Numbered from the stretch's first letter, positions 1-10,275 are shown. The stretch is DNA of 64,000 nucleotides from Lobosporangium transversale (GCF_002105155.1 NW_019029065.1:16591-80590), one strand, 5' to 3'. Program-made: numbers and translations. Notes: a model not told the origin generated them from the letters alone.

Positions 1-225
1 ACCTTTGTTCATGAGTGCGGTCGAGCTCTTCCAGCTCGCGCTTTGTATATTTTTTATCATACTTAGTGGGGAGGAGAAGGAGTTTTTTATTGTTTGGCAT
101 CGTTTTGATTGCAAAGGGATGTAAAGGCTAACAAAAAAAGTGTGTCATGTGAGAAATATAATTGTGTGACTTTCCAAACGTCATTTTAGAATAAACATTT
201 AGGGAGGTCAATTTAATCAAATTTG

Positions 226-257
226 TAGGCGTTTTTCTTAAGAAAACGCCTATAAAA
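226..257 (+). promoter_or_regulatory. Palindrome abutting a TATA box upstream of gypsy-1
   Basis: A near-perfect palindrome (TAGGCG...CGCCTA, 226-252) runs directly into TATAAAA at 251-257, about 300 bases before the gag start at 561. This fits a promoter in the 5' LTR or leader of the downstream retroelement, but no matching 3' LTR was found, so the LTR assignment is inference. The rest of 1-560 is AT-rich, ends in an A-rich run just before the gag ATG, and shows no gene. Confidence 0.4.
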
Positions 258-526
258 ATCAGACTCGACTGTAATTATGGATTCCTGCAGATCAGAGCGA
301 TCTATTGTTAATTTGCCTCCAAATTTGGAACGTGGTATACAAACCATGCCATCCTGACGCGTTGCGTCTTAACATGGATAGAGATGATGGCACTCGTATA
401 TATATGTATAAAAAAAATAAAAAAAAAATAAAAATCGGAACCTTTTTCGAGCACACTCAATTCATCAAGAAATCCACAGATTCATCTCACCTTCCAAAAA
501 TCTCTAATTCACCCTCACTCAATCAT

Positions 527-559
<33 letters not shown>

Positions 560-560
560 A

Positions 561-2663
561 ATGAACTCTACTACAATCGAGTCCACTCCCTCTTCCTCTG
601 TCGTTGAAGCTCAAAACCCTACCGTTGCGATGCCCTCGACAATTGAAGTAAACTTGTCTCCCCAAGCCTTATTGGAGCAACTTGAACAGTCTCTCCAAGA
701 GGCTGATGCGGAAAGACAGCAATGTATGGACGAAAAAACTCGCCTGCTCACCAACTACAATAATAACCAAAAATCTAAATTACGACCTCGCTCCCCAGAA
801 GAGCAAGAAGCTCAGCGAGAATTTCACAATCAGCTCAAATCCCTACAAGAAGACTATGACGCGGCTGAAGCTCATTATAAGCTTATCAAAGATCATCTTG
901 AAGTACAGGAAGTCATCAGCAAGGAACGTCAACAGATTGTCAAGCAACGAGCCACTTCTTTTCCCAGCGATGTTGATATGCAGGACAGCGGTAGTCTTGA
1001 TATCGCACCTGATTATGATATCAAGAAACATGCTGCACTGATCCGAGTTTTCAACTACAAACGGATCCCTGTCCTAGACATAAGTACCAAAGAAATCGAC
1101 TTCTCAAGGGTCCAGCTGGAGAAGAAAGCGAATGCCCCTACGCTTAAATTTCAGTTGGACAATGTACCTGAGAAAGAAATAGCTCTAAAGGTGGCAAGGA
1201 CTGTTATCGACTTCCTCAAGGCTTTCGAGACGTACTACCATAACTTCCTGACGGACGATCTCTTCGAGGACTTAGCTTGGCGGTACATGGGATTTGCTCT
1301 AGAACAGATCCGCTTGGATAGCAAGTACAACCGCCTGATAAAGACAGAAGCTTATGGCGATCGCTCTTGGAAGCAAGTCAAAAGGAGCATCCATTTGATC
1401 CTGAAGCTCGATTTAATTCGATCCTGGATCACTTGCCAAATTACAGACCTTACTGTCTTGCCTCACGAAGATGCTAATACCTTCGCGGACAGAATAGAGT
1501 CAATTGTCGAGGCCGGTGGGCTACAGCCCATGGGAGTGCTCCTTTACGGCAAGGTCATAACGGCGTTGTCTGATGCCGGTCAGGAAAGAGTCTTCGGGGA
1601 ATTCAAGTCCTTAGACGCCATAAAGGACATAGATCAGTTGTTGGATTTTATTAGAGCGAATCCAAGCGTTCTTACGGGTGAAAAGAATAATCCCTGTGCT
1701 TGGTTCATCAATAACTTCACTACAAAAGGATTGCAGACCAATAAGGCTCCATCCTCTATGACTGGAATCTCGCCACCTACAAGACCCCAAAGGAGTACAT
1801 CCCGTCCTACATCGAGAAATCGAGACACCCGGAAGGACCGAAGACATCCATATCAGCAGGGCCAGAGAGCCCGAAAAGATGAAAGTGCTGTCATTTTGTG
1901 CAAGGATCCGGTATGCATCTCCTTAAAAAGGAGGCATGCCGATGCTGACTGCTTCAGGCATACCAAGCCTACTAAATTTGCCGAGCTAAATAAGCAAGCT
2001 CAAGCAAAGGAGCGAGCTAGAAGAGATCCGAAGAGCAATTATAAAGTAGCCGCTATAACTCAGATCAAAGAAGATAGTTATAACGATGTTATTGGAAATG
2101 ATCTGGAATTTGCAATTAAGCGTATGGACATTTCCCCTTATGTTGACAGCCCTACCGGCTCTTCATTAGATGCACCTAAGTATTCATCTTTGATCCACAA
2201 AACTGTGTCTATAAACCATCCCTTAAAAATAGCAGCGACAAGTGCTGTATCAAATTCTAAAAAACCACAATCAAAAGCACCACATCCGCATGACAATTAT
2301 GCGGATCCCAAACCTAATAGAAATATTGGTTATAGAGGACCTGAACCGGAAGACAACAGAATATCTGTTCCCATAACTATAAATGGCCTATTGCACACGG
2401 CTTTACTTGATCCTGGTTCCAACGTATCCTTCATCAATCGAGAAGTAGCCAAAGACCTCAAAATAAGGACTGCAACTTCGAAAAATACTGTAATTAAATT
2501 TGCAGACGACACTACTAGTTTTCAAAATGTCGGCACAGTAGATGCTATTACTCTCTCTTGTAATCACCGAACAGTAGAATGCAGAGTCAGTGTGATGCCT
2601 ATGGGCTATTACGACTTCCTCATCGGGCTTTGGGATCCATGGCATAGCTACAACTGTTGCTGA
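561..2663 (+). pseudogene. Gypsy-1 gag-protease
   Basis: This 700-codon frame starts at an ATG just after a long A-run. Residues about 25-125 are strongly charged and probably coiled coil. The central part (about 190-390) is a helical capsid-like region. Around residue 450 there is a Cys/His cluster (CKDPVC then HADADCFRH) in the position of a nucleocapsid knuckle, though not a canonical CCHC. Near residue 616 the motif LLDPGSNVSFI matches the D(S/T)G-type catalytic loop of retropepsins, here DPGS. The frame then ends in an aberrant tail. The true continuation is in another frame from about 2636, so a small indel separates protease from RT. Confidence 0.8.
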
Positions 2664-3729
2664 AAAGGCAGATGATTTCTTAGATGATGAAAGTAAACCG
2701 CCACTTGTGCCCTCCACTATGAAAGACCAAGAGTTAGAAACTGAATTCGTCGAACAGAAGAAGCAGCTCTTATTAGCCATTGATCCCTTCCTTTGCTCTA
2801 ATAGCAAGATTGACCCTAAGAGTCACTGTCCACTAGACATTATGAGAGTCCATCTAAAAGTCAGAGATGACTGTGTGATCCAAGAACGCTCTCGTAGGTT
2901 CTACGGGCAAGTAGAAATGGATGAAGTCAATACCACCGTACAGAATTGGTTAGACAACGGAGTTATAGTTGAGGCGCCTAAGGGCAATCCTTATAATAAC
3001 TCTCTCACACTAGCAGCAAGGAAGAATTTAGAAGGCGAAATTATTAAATACAGAGTCTGTCTTGACCCAAGAACGCTGAACAAGCAGCTCGTGGATATTG
3101 ATAACTTTCCTATCCCTATCATTTCCGAAATATTGGAACGAGCTGCAGGTCATAAGTATTTTACTACAATTGACTTGTCACAAGCATATCATAGATTACC
3201 TCTGGATGAGAAAAGCCAACCCTACACGGCACTTAAGCATATGAACAAACAATATATGTTTGCTCGTGCTCCTTTTGGGTTGAAGCCTATGACCAGTATA
3301 TTCCAAAGAGGAATGTCTCAATTGCTTGGAGATCTTCATTTCGTTAGCGTATATGCTGATGACATTGTCATTTTCTCCGACAGCATTGAAGAGCACACTG
3401 AACATGTCAAATTGGTGATCAAACTATTGACAAGTGCCAATCTGATTATCAATAAGGAAAAAAGCAATTTCCTCCGCATGGAAGTTTTGTTGCTCGGGTT
3501 CGTCATCGATGCAAATGGTAGAAGGATTAATCCAGAAAAAGTTGCTAATGTTCAATCATGGGCTCCTCCCACCGATGACAATATGGTACAAAGATACCTT
3601 GGGATGTTTAACCACTTCAGAGAATACATACCCCTCTTTAGTACTTTGGCAGCACCTTTGGATAAATTGAGAAACGTCAAAGGACACTTTACGCATCTAC
3701 AGACCTGGATTGCTGAACATTATTCCTGA
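2636..3729 (+). pseudogene. Gypsy-1 reverse transcriptase, RNase H deleted
   Basis: Reverse transcriptase of the Ty3/gypsy type. Visible motifs are YRVCLDPRTLN, FTTIDLSQAYH, FARAPFGLKP and the catalytic YADDIVIF (about 3351), followed by the thumb motif LGMFNHFREYIP. Normally an RNase H domain of roughly 120 residues follows. Here, after LDKLRN near 3690, the sequence passes within about 20 bases to the post-RNase H segment (NIIPDALSR, in another frame from 3713). The missing RNase H plus the frame change indicate an internal deletion, so the copy cannot be autonomous. Confidence 0.85.
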
Positions 3730-5300
3730 TGCGCTATCGAGAGCTTTTCCTGATGAATTATGGGCCCGAGAAAATAGTCCGACCCATCCAGAGTCTTCTC
3801 AATCAGAGTCTACAAGAGTATCTGCAATATCAACAAGACGCAGCTTACGCTCCATTGACACAACTGATCCTTCAATAGTTACACGATCAGCAGATCTTAT
3901 TCCAAGGATTGAAAGTTTTAATACTTCTTTACCTTATGTGCACCAGATTCAAGATCAAGAAGTGCAACAAGTGACGCCTACTGATGATCAGCAAAAGCAA
4001 CTTTTGAAAGATACACACAGCTTTGGACATCTTGGCATTAATGCCATGGTTGTATCATTACAGCAGCAAGGATATAACTGGCCCAAAATGCGTGAAGCCT
4101 GCAATCAGTGGATAAGACAATGCTCTGCTTGCCAGCACTATAATATCGTGCGTAAAGGCTACCATCCACTCAAAGCGATACATGCTACTCTACCAGGCGA
4201 GCACATAGCCATTGACCTAGCCCAATTTCCTGTCAGTGACGCAGGCAACGAATATGCTTCTCGCCGTAGATGTATGCACGAGGTTTATTTTTAGCGAACC
4301 AATACCTAATCGGAATGCGGTTACTGTCGCCGCTCGACTTTTCAAATTATTCTGCTCCATTGGGTTCCCTAAAATTATCCAGAGTGATGATGGGACTGAA
4401 TTTGTCAACTCTGTTGTCAGGTCGTTAGCGACCAAGCTTAAGGTTGATCATAGTCTTACAACGCGTTATCATCCTCGGGCCAATGGATTAGCAGAACGTA
4501 ATGTCCGTACCCTTAAAGATCTCTTGCAGAAATCTATCCAAGGCGAAATTACTAAATGGGATGACCAGCTTCCTATGGTCCAGTTACAAATGAATACTAG
4601 AGCAGCTAGCCTTCATGGCTCGGCGCCTTTTTCGCTGTTTTATGGTCGAGATTTCGCCGGCATATCTGACTTCTCGGCATCGGAATCACGATTGTTATCT
4701 GAGTCAGAATTGAATGAGCGCTTAAAGTATCTTACTGACCTTGTATTCCCTGCTATTGCAGATAAGAGTACAGCCTCGCAGCAGAAAATGGTGGATAAAT
4801 TCAACTCAAATCATTTTATAACTGACTTCCCTATTGCCGCCTATGTGATGATCAAAGACCCCTTGGCTAATAGTACATTTGATAATAAGTACATTGGGCC
4901 GTTTCAAGTCGTTCGTCGCACTGTTCGTGGCACCTATGTTCTCCGTGACGCGATGAGACAACTACTACCTCGTAATTTTGCTCCTGAACAGCTTAAGCTA
5001 GTGGATCGACCACTTGATGCTTCGAATGATGCCGATGATCATTATGAAGTCGAAGCTATCTTGAGTCATGAAACTTCTGAGGGGGGAGAGACACTGTACA
5101 CAGTTAAGTGGAAAGGATATGACGATGAGCACAACTCGCAACTTAGGTAAGAAGACTTTGACTTCAAAGCAATGATCAATAAGTACTATAAAAAGCTTAA
5201 TCAGCAAAACCCTCATATGATTGCCAAAATGGCTAAGAGGAAGCAACCTGCAACAGTTGTAGAGTCAAGGGCTCAGAAAAGACATAAGAACAGAAAGTAG
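3710..5300 (+). pseudogene. Gypsy-1 integrase with chromodomain
   Basis: The first part (to about 4240) holds the HHCC zinc-binding region (HSFGHLG ... CSACQ) and the first integrase strand (IAIDLAQF). A frameshift near 4240 moves the rest into the frame ending at 5148. That part contains the second catalytic Asp (QSDDGTEF), the YHPRANGLAERNVRTLK block with the catalytic Glu, and a chromodomain starting YEVEAILSH and continuing YTVKWKGY. A TAA at 5148-5150 sits where chromodomains usually have their conserved Trp-containing stretch. Beyond it the frame stays open in basic sequence to TAG at 5298. The chromodomain normally directs integration towards marked chromatin. Confidence 0.85.
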
Positions 5301-5409
5301 AAGCAAAAACGAATGTGGCTTCACTGAGGTTTTTGTACGCATATCTTAACAAGCATGAACGTTTTCCTCACTATCAAATCAGACTTAAGGTTTTATTTAT
5401 TTTCCTTCA

Positions 5410-5605
5410 AAGATCGTACTGATTTTAGTATCAGGTGTCTAGTATGGCATACTAGTATTACTGGTACTGCGTACCAAAATAACGAAAATTTAGTATGACA
5501 TACTCGTACTGCGTACCAAAATAACAAAAACAATCCCGAGTGTACAGATTTTAGTATTTCAGGACTAGTATGACATACTAGTACTAATACTAGAGTTGAG
5601 TACTA
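5410..5605 (+). repeat. TAGTAC repeat, copy I left part
   Basis: This stretch is packed with TAGTAC/GTACTA motifs and includes the 19-base palindrome ACTAGTATGACATACTAGT at 5564-5582. Closely similar sequence recurs at 21168-21275, at 27886-27958 and at 36978-37010. Here the repeat breaks off at CTA (5603-5605), where DIRS-1 starts, and resumes at 9837. No coding capacity was seen; origin and class are unknown. Confidence 0.75.
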
Positions 5606-5614
5606 TTATCCATC

Positions 5615-5736
5615 GAGCCAGGACCATATATGTGTTATCTTGCCTAATTTAGCGAACTTTTCAGAAAACTACCCTTAAATAAAAGAAATAAACTATATAA
5701 ATCTGCTCTGCTACCAAGTTGGATCTGCATCTTCTT
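5615..5736 (+). repeat. DIRS-1 left inverted terminal repeat
   Basis: Starts GAGCCAGGACCATATATG and matches the reverse complement of 9664-9793, apart from an indel of about 8 bases near 5640 and a few substitutions. Inverted ends are expected for DIRS elements and provide promoter and template-switch sequences. Confidence 0.9.
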
Positions 5737-5793
5737 TTGTTTCGCCAGGAACGTATCCGCATTCGTTTTAGATCACTACTGCTACTTCCCCTT

Positions 5794-6763
5794 ATGTCTA
5801 TCACTCAAGATGAAACCATCGCTTCACTTCAACAACAACTGGCTACGTTGGCTAGCCAATTCGCTGATCTTCAGCGCTCCAAGGAGGAACAAGATCCAGC
5901 CATGGAGACCCCTACTCTCATTCAAACTTACAAGCCCACACAAGATGATCTCGAACGCTTCCCCTTCTTGGAACCAAAAGATCCTTCTTCCGTCTTTCAA
6001 CAAGACATTACCGACGAGGAGCTTTGGGAACAATTCAGACAGTTTCCAAAAAACATTCATTGGCCATATGAACCTCCCAAGCTCCCTTCAGCTGTTTCTC
6101 TTAAAACCCATCAAAAACATCATGATCAACAACTTCGAGCGCTACAAAAACGGTTACTCAACCTTACTCGCCCACTACATTTGTTCGCTCACCAAATCAC
6201 TTCCATGGAAATCGATGATAAAATGGGTACCGAAGACATCGCCGACATTTGCGGCACCTTTGTCACACTTATGCAGGAACAGATTACTGGTACGATCGAC
6301 AGGATCAACAACATGCGACTTGAAAATCTTCATGCCGCAATGGGCTCAACCTACAAGCAAACATCATTGGAACTTGTGGATCCAACTAAATTCCAGGAGG
6401 AAATTAAGACCAATAAAGCCTTACAAAATTTTTTCAGCCCCCGACAGTTTCAAACTAGCAGTAGTTCAGAGAGAAAAAATAAGACAAACTCTAATTCGTC
6501 TTACAACTACAAATTTGGCAACAAAGCAACGAAGGCTGTTATTTTTACGGGGACAACAACTACAGGCGAGGAGACAGCAACAGCCGAAGAAAGGACGGCA
6601 GCTACCGGAGATCAGATAGCCGCCGGAGAGACCGAAGCAGCAGCCGCCGACGACAAGAGAGAAAGTCGGGGGAAGAATCACACTCTTCTTAAACGCATGG
6701 CGGAATGTTACAAAAGATCGAACACTCCTAGAGATAGTCAAGGAAGGTTACTCTATCCCGCTC
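5794..6763 (+). CDS. DIRS-1 gag-like protein
   Basis: Probable nucleocapsid-like ORF1 of the DIRS element, starting at ATG 5794. An early coiled-coil stretch (LQQQLATLASQF) is followed by a helical, mostly acidic or neutral domain and then a low-complexity Ser/Asn and Thr/Glu/Ala-rich tail beyond about residue 230. It has no enzymatic motif; the assignment rests on position and on resemblance in layout to the DIRS-2 gag at 23764. The end is uncertain because this frame has no stop until 9495. The coordinate given marks the point where the RT frame opens. Confidence 0.6.
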
Positions 6764-8563
6764 TTGAACGCACCCCCAATTTCAACATCCCATCCTCCAC
6801 CTTACCCGCTATCGGAGAAGGCGACAAAGAGTGTGGACAACGAAGTGTCCGCTTTGCTAACGAAGGGTGCAATAGAATTCGCGAGTGGACCCGGATTTAC
6901 AAGTCCGCTCTTCACAATCCCCAAAAAGACTGGAGACGAAAGACCTGTCCTAAACCTGAAAGCATTAAATCAGTACTTACCTACACAACACTTCAAGATG
7001 GAGACAATCCATCAAGTATGCAATCTAATAAAGAAAAACGATTATCTTACCAGTATAGATCTGAGCGATGCATTTCTTCATGTGCCGATACACCCAGCAT
7101 CACGAAAATATCTTCAATTCCAATGGAGGGAACAACTGTACCAATTCAAGGTCCTACCATTCGGACTCTCCCTAGCACCTTTGATTTTCACCAAGATACT
7201 GAAGCCTCTACTTCAATGGGCACGAACAAAAGGAATAAGAATATCAGCTTACCTCGACGACCTGATAATCGCAGCACCGAGCAAGGAATCATCCCAACGT
7301 GCAACAGCATTAGTCTTGACAAAACTGAAAAGCCTAGGTTTCTTGACAAAGGAATCCAAGTCGAGTCTTCAACCGAAACAGATACTGGAACATCTGGGAT
7401 TCGAGATAGATACAACGACGATGACCCTGAGCGTACCGGGCAAGAAAATCCGGGACAGTCGTCGAGAAGCGTCCAAACTGGCCAACAAGGGGATCTGCAC
7501 AGTCCGTCAGCTATCATCCTTCATAGGCAAAGCGAGCGCAATGACAGCCGCAGTCTTCCCGGCTCGCCTCAAGGTTCAGCACCTCATGGCAGACAAGATT
7601 CATGCATTGAAATCGGATCCCTCATGGGAACGCTCAATATCTCTGTCAACCAAAGCAACGGGGGAACTCCTTTGGTGGAGGACACATCTCAAATCATGGA
7701 ATGGGAAGACATGGATCGCAACCAACCCAGAAGTCGACATTTACACCGACGCATCGGATTCAGGATGGGGCGTAGTCATCAACAACCAGACAATCAAGGG
7801 ATCTTGGTCAGACAGTCTTCGAGAACGACACATCAATTACAAGGAAATGCAGGCCATTTTCTACGCCCTGAAACAACCAGAAGTGAGGGGACGCACAGTG
7901 AACGTGATAACGGACAACATCACGACAATGGCTTACATCAACCACTTCGGCGGGACACGATCTCCAGCACTGATGACGCTAGCGACATCGATATGGGAAT
8001 GGTGCCTGAAGACAGAGACAAGGATCAAGACAACCTACGTGCCCTCAGCATTCAACCCCGCAGACGCCCCATCCCGGCGCCTGACAGGACAACTAGAATG
8101 GAGCATCGACAAAGAATTCTTCAAAAAGCTCCAAAGACGATGGGGCCCTCACCACGTCGATCTATTCGCCTCGCCAACAAACAACAAAGTGACGAAGTTC
8201 ATGAGCTGGAAACCAACTGCAGGAGCAATAGGGCACAACGCCCTTCAACATCATTGGCGCCAATTCGGCAACGTTTACTTATGCCCGCCGTGGAACCTCA
8301 TCCCCCTAGTATTGGAGAAAATCCGAGAGGAGAAGATAGAAGCAACCTTAGTGACACCTTACTGGCCTTCGGCGATGTGGTATCCAACAATCAAGATGAT
8401 GACAGTGGACCATCCAATACCAATACCTCGCCATCAAGTTCTCCCAGCGCCGGGAAACGCACCAGACATTCTGGCCAAAAATCCCCATTGGTCATTATGC
8501 GCTTGGAGGGTAAGAAGCGACGACTCGAAGCGAAAGGCTTCGACCCAGCCACGGCATCGATAG
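6764..8563 (+). CDS. DIRS-1 RT-RNase H-methyltransferase-like polyprotein
   Basis: RT motifs run VLNLKALNQYLP, TSIDLSDAFLHV, LPFGLSLAP and YLDDLIIA. RNase H follows (VDIYTDASDSGWG, later VITDNITTMAY). The C-terminal region has DLFASPTNNK and LCPPWNLIP, matching the methyltransferase-like domain of DIRS polyproteins, whose PPW core resembles N6-adenine methyltransferase motif IV. The open frame has no ATG ahead of the conserved RT core, and it lies +1 to gag, so ribosomal frameshifting or splicing is probably needed for expression. It overlaps the recombinase start by about 67 bases. Confidence 0.88.
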   Translation: MNAPPISTSHPPPYPLSEKATKSVDNEVSALLTKGAIEFASGPGFTSPLFTIPKKTGDERPVLNLKALNQYLPTQHFKMETIHQVCNLIKKNDYLTSIDLSDAFLHVPIHPASRKYLQFQWREQLYQFKVLPFGLSLAPLIFTKILKPLLQWARTKGIRISAYLDDLIIAAPSKESSQRATALVLTKLKSLGFLTKESKSSLQPKQILEHLGFEIDTTTMTLSVPGKKIRDSRREASKLANKGICTVRQLSSFIGKASAMTAAVFPARLKVQHLMADKIHALKSDPSWERSISLSTKATGELLWWRTHLKSWNGKTWIATNPEVDIYTDASDSGWGVVINNQTIKGSWSDSLRERHINYKEMQAIFYALKQPEVRGRTVNVITDNITTMAYINHFGGTRSPALMTLATSIWEWCLKTETRIKTTYVPSAFNPADAPSRRLTGQLEWSIDKEFFKKLQRRWGPHHVDLFASPTNNKVTKFMSWKPTAGAIGHNALQHHWRQFGNVYLCPPWNLIPLVLEKIREEKIEATLVTPYWPSAMWYPTIKMMTVDHPIPIPRHQVLPAPGNAPDILAKNPHWSLCAWRVRSDDSKRKASTQPRHR

Positions 8564-9495
8564 TTGTGGACAGTCCTGAGTTACAACGCAAGCAACGCGC
8601 ATACGCCAAGATACAAGACAGGTATATCCAGTGGGCCACAGCACGCAATGTAGACGCCATGGTACCACAGCCACCTCAACTATGTAACTGGCTTGCCTCC
8701 GGAGTCGCAATCCACGGATGGTCAGCTTCAACAGTGGACGCATATAAAGCCGCAGTCATTCATATGTATGACGACAAGAGCACATTCAACGATCCGGACT
8801 TTCTGTTATTTTTTCAAACTCTACGTCGTCGTGAGATCAAGCATACAAAGGAACTCAATATAGACATCAAACCCGCTGTCGAATATTTACAACAACTAGG
8901 GCCTAACAGTTCTCTCACTCTCCTTATTCTCACACAAAAACTGTGTTGGCTACTCGGTACATGTGGGTTTCTCCGACCAAACGATATCATGTGTATCGAT
9001 CTATCAAATGACAAATTCCATATCGATGGCATCGTTGTAGTCCTTCCAATTTTGATTCCCAAGGAAACACGTGGTGGCAGCAGGATATGCAAATACACCA
9101 CAGGTAAGAATCACACCGACAGTTCCCTTTGCCCGGTGATGACCTTCACCGAATATCTCAAAAGGATTGAGACTCACGCTATCAGCGTACCGCACCCTAA
9201 GGACCAAAGCATTCGATATCGTCCTTTAATACGAGATATCAGAGACCTCAAAAAACCCGTGGGAGCTGATCGAATAAGCAATCATATCTCAGCCATAAGC
9301 AGCAAGCTCATTCTTCCAAATGGGTCAAAGTTACCCAAAGCCAGGGCTATTGGTTCCACCCAAGCCATTAAACAAGGCGCCAGTGTCGACGATGTAGTGG
9401 TACAAGGCAATTGGTCTTCATCAATTCTGTTCGACAAGTTCTATCGACTGAACGCAGCAACAGCCACTAATTTCACCTCGATGATACTGTCTTAA
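8497..9495 (+). CDS. DIRS-1 tyrosine recombinase
   Basis: From ATG 8497 this gives about 332 residues. The N-terminal half is the SAM-like core-binding region (AYAKIQDRYIQWA ... WSASTVDAYKAAV). The catalytic half has CGFLRPNDI (first Arg), ISNHISAI, ARAIGSTQA (second Arg) and the C-terminal GNWSSS ... FYRL block with the likely nucleophile Tyr. In DIRS-2 the residue before GNW is His; here it is Gln (VQGNW), a possible active-site change. The enzyme is expected to integrate the circular DNA form. The same frame is open far upstream through the RT gene. Confidence 0.88.
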   Translation: MRLEGKKRRLEAKGFDPATASIVVDSPELQRKQRAYAKIQDRYIQWATARNVDAMVPQPPQLCNWLASGVAIHGWSASTVDAYKAAVIHMYDDKSTFNDPDFLLFFQTLRRREIKHTKELNIDIKPAVEYLQQLGPNSSLTLLILTQKLCWLLGTCGFLRPNDIMCIDLSNDKFHIDGIVVVLPILIPKETRGGSRICKYTTGKNHTDSSLCPVMTFTEYLKRIETHAISVPHPKDQSIRYRPLIRDIRDLKKPVGADRISNHISAISSKLILPNGSKLPKARAIGSTQAIKQGASVDDVVVQGNWSSSILFDKFYRLNAATATNFTSMILS

Positions 9496-9513
9496 GGAAT
9501 CTGCTCTGGATCC

Positions 9514-9606
9514 ACATATATGGTCCTGGCTCGATGGATAATAGCTGGCCAAGTCGAATAACATGACGACTTAAGCTTATTATCCGAGAGCCAGGACCAT
9601 ATATGT
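9514..9606 (+). repeat. DIRS-1 internal complementary region
   Basis: The first part (to about 9544) is the reverse complement of the left terminus, and the second part is the reverse complement of the extreme right terminus (9777-9839). They are fused at TAG, the complement of the CTA seen at both borders. This is the template used to circularise the DIRS cDNA. Confidence 0.92.
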
Positions 9607-9663
9607 CCCACCCTATACCCACCCTTTTGTCTTTAGTTTTACTATTTTTCCTGGCTCACTATC

Positions 9664-9793
9664 AAGAAGATGCAGATCCAACTTGGTGGCAGAGCAGATT
9701 TATATAGTTTATTTCTTTTATTTAAGGGTAGTTTTCTGAAAAGTTCGCTAAATTAGGCAATAAAAGAAGATAACACATATATGGTCCTGGCTC
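9664..9793 (-). repeat. DIRS-1 right inverted terminal repeat
   Basis: Reverse complement of 5615-5736 with a short indel. It is followed by a right-end extension (9794-9839) that has no partner in the left repeat but is matched by the internal complementary region. Confidence 0.9.
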
Positions 9794-9836
9794 TCGGATA
9801 ATAAGCTTAAGTCGTCATGTTATTCGACTTGGCCAG

Positions 9837-9886
9837 CTAAAGTTGGAAAAAATTATTGATTTTAGTACTCCTGCGTACTAATGGTC
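9837..9886 (+). repeat. TAGTAC repeat, copy I right part
   Basis: Continuation of the repeat interrupted by DIRS-1. It begins CTAAAGTTGG and runs to GCGTACTAAT. The reverse complement of 27886-27935 matches it closely, which defines the uninterrupted target. Confidence 0.75.
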
Positions 9887-10002
9887 TACTGAATGGTCTA
9901 CGAAGGACGACCTATTCACATTGTCATAGGTACCATGAACGTATGTGTGTCACCTTTCTTCATTGAAAATCCGACGAGAAATAAAGAAAAACGAGCCGGA
10001 GA

Positions 10003-10019
10003 CCGTGGCTTCGCCACGG
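10003..10019 (-). repeat. Helitron-1 3' terminal hairpin
   Basis: CCGTGGC and GCCACGG flank a 3-base loop, about 8 bases from the presumed minus-strand 3' end. A similar hairpin with the same upstream motif GAGGCAA occurs near the ends of Helitron-2 (36943-36969) and Helitron-3 (about 41100-41121). Helitron hairpins act as replication terminators. The interval 9887-10275 otherwise holds no gene. Confidence 0.65.
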
Positions 10020-10275
10020 CCTGCTCTTGCCTCGTAATAAAATTTAATGCTTACAACATAGTAAGTTATCTTTATAGTACAAAATAAAATACAAAAACAA
10101 AATAAAATACAAAATATAAATGCAAAATAAAATACAAAATATAAATGCAAGTAAAATACAAATAAGTGCTACAAAATAACGTCAGATTGAATAACAATGG
10201 AGATGAGCTGAAAGTTGACGTGAATGACTTGGAGATGAAGAAGCAGCAGGATGTCTGAAAACCAAGATATTGTGA

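Larger units (their letters stand above)
251..5300 (+). mobile_element. Ty3/gypsy chromovirus (gypsy-1), decayed
   Basis: Gag, aspartic protease, reverse transcriptase, integrase and a C-terminal chromodomain occur in the usual Ty3/gypsy order, which with the chromodomain identifies a chromovirus. The element is defective. The pol frame shifts near 2636, RNase H is absent, the integrase is frameshifted near 4240, and an in-frame TAA at 5148 interrupts the chromodomain. Paired LTRs were not recognised, so both borders are approximate. The 3' side grades into a TAGTAC repeat copy at about 5410. Confidence 0.85.
5603..9839 (+). mobile_element. DIRS-1: DIRS-type tyrosine-recombinase retrotransposon, structurally complete
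   Basis: The element has gag-like, RT-RNase H-methyltransferase and tyrosine recombinase genes, about 120-bp inverted terminal repeats, and an internal complementary region that pairs with both outer ends. That is the hallmark architecture of DIRS elements, which integrate by recombination of a circular intermediate without target duplication. CTA is present at both borders (5603-5605, 9837-9839). Joining the flanks over one CTA recreates a TAGTAC repeat matching the copy at 27886-27958. All three genes lack obvious disabling stops, so this may be a recent copy. Only the recombinase active-site region looks slightly atypical. Confidence 0.93.

Noticed and set aside
1-300. A complete 5' LTR for gypsy-1
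   Set aside because: No matching sequence was found downstream of 5300, and no primer binding site or TG...CA ends could be fixed.
6764-8496. Possible real protein in the open frame overlapping the DIRS-1 RT gene
   Set aside because: The translated overlap has no conserved motif, and its DIRS-2 counterpart shows no obvious similarity. I report the open frame as a finding but not as a gene.
9992-9995. CTCG as a confirmed Helitron-1 3' terminus
   Set aside because: It does not fit CTRR and no empty site is available in the window, so the border is left tentative.
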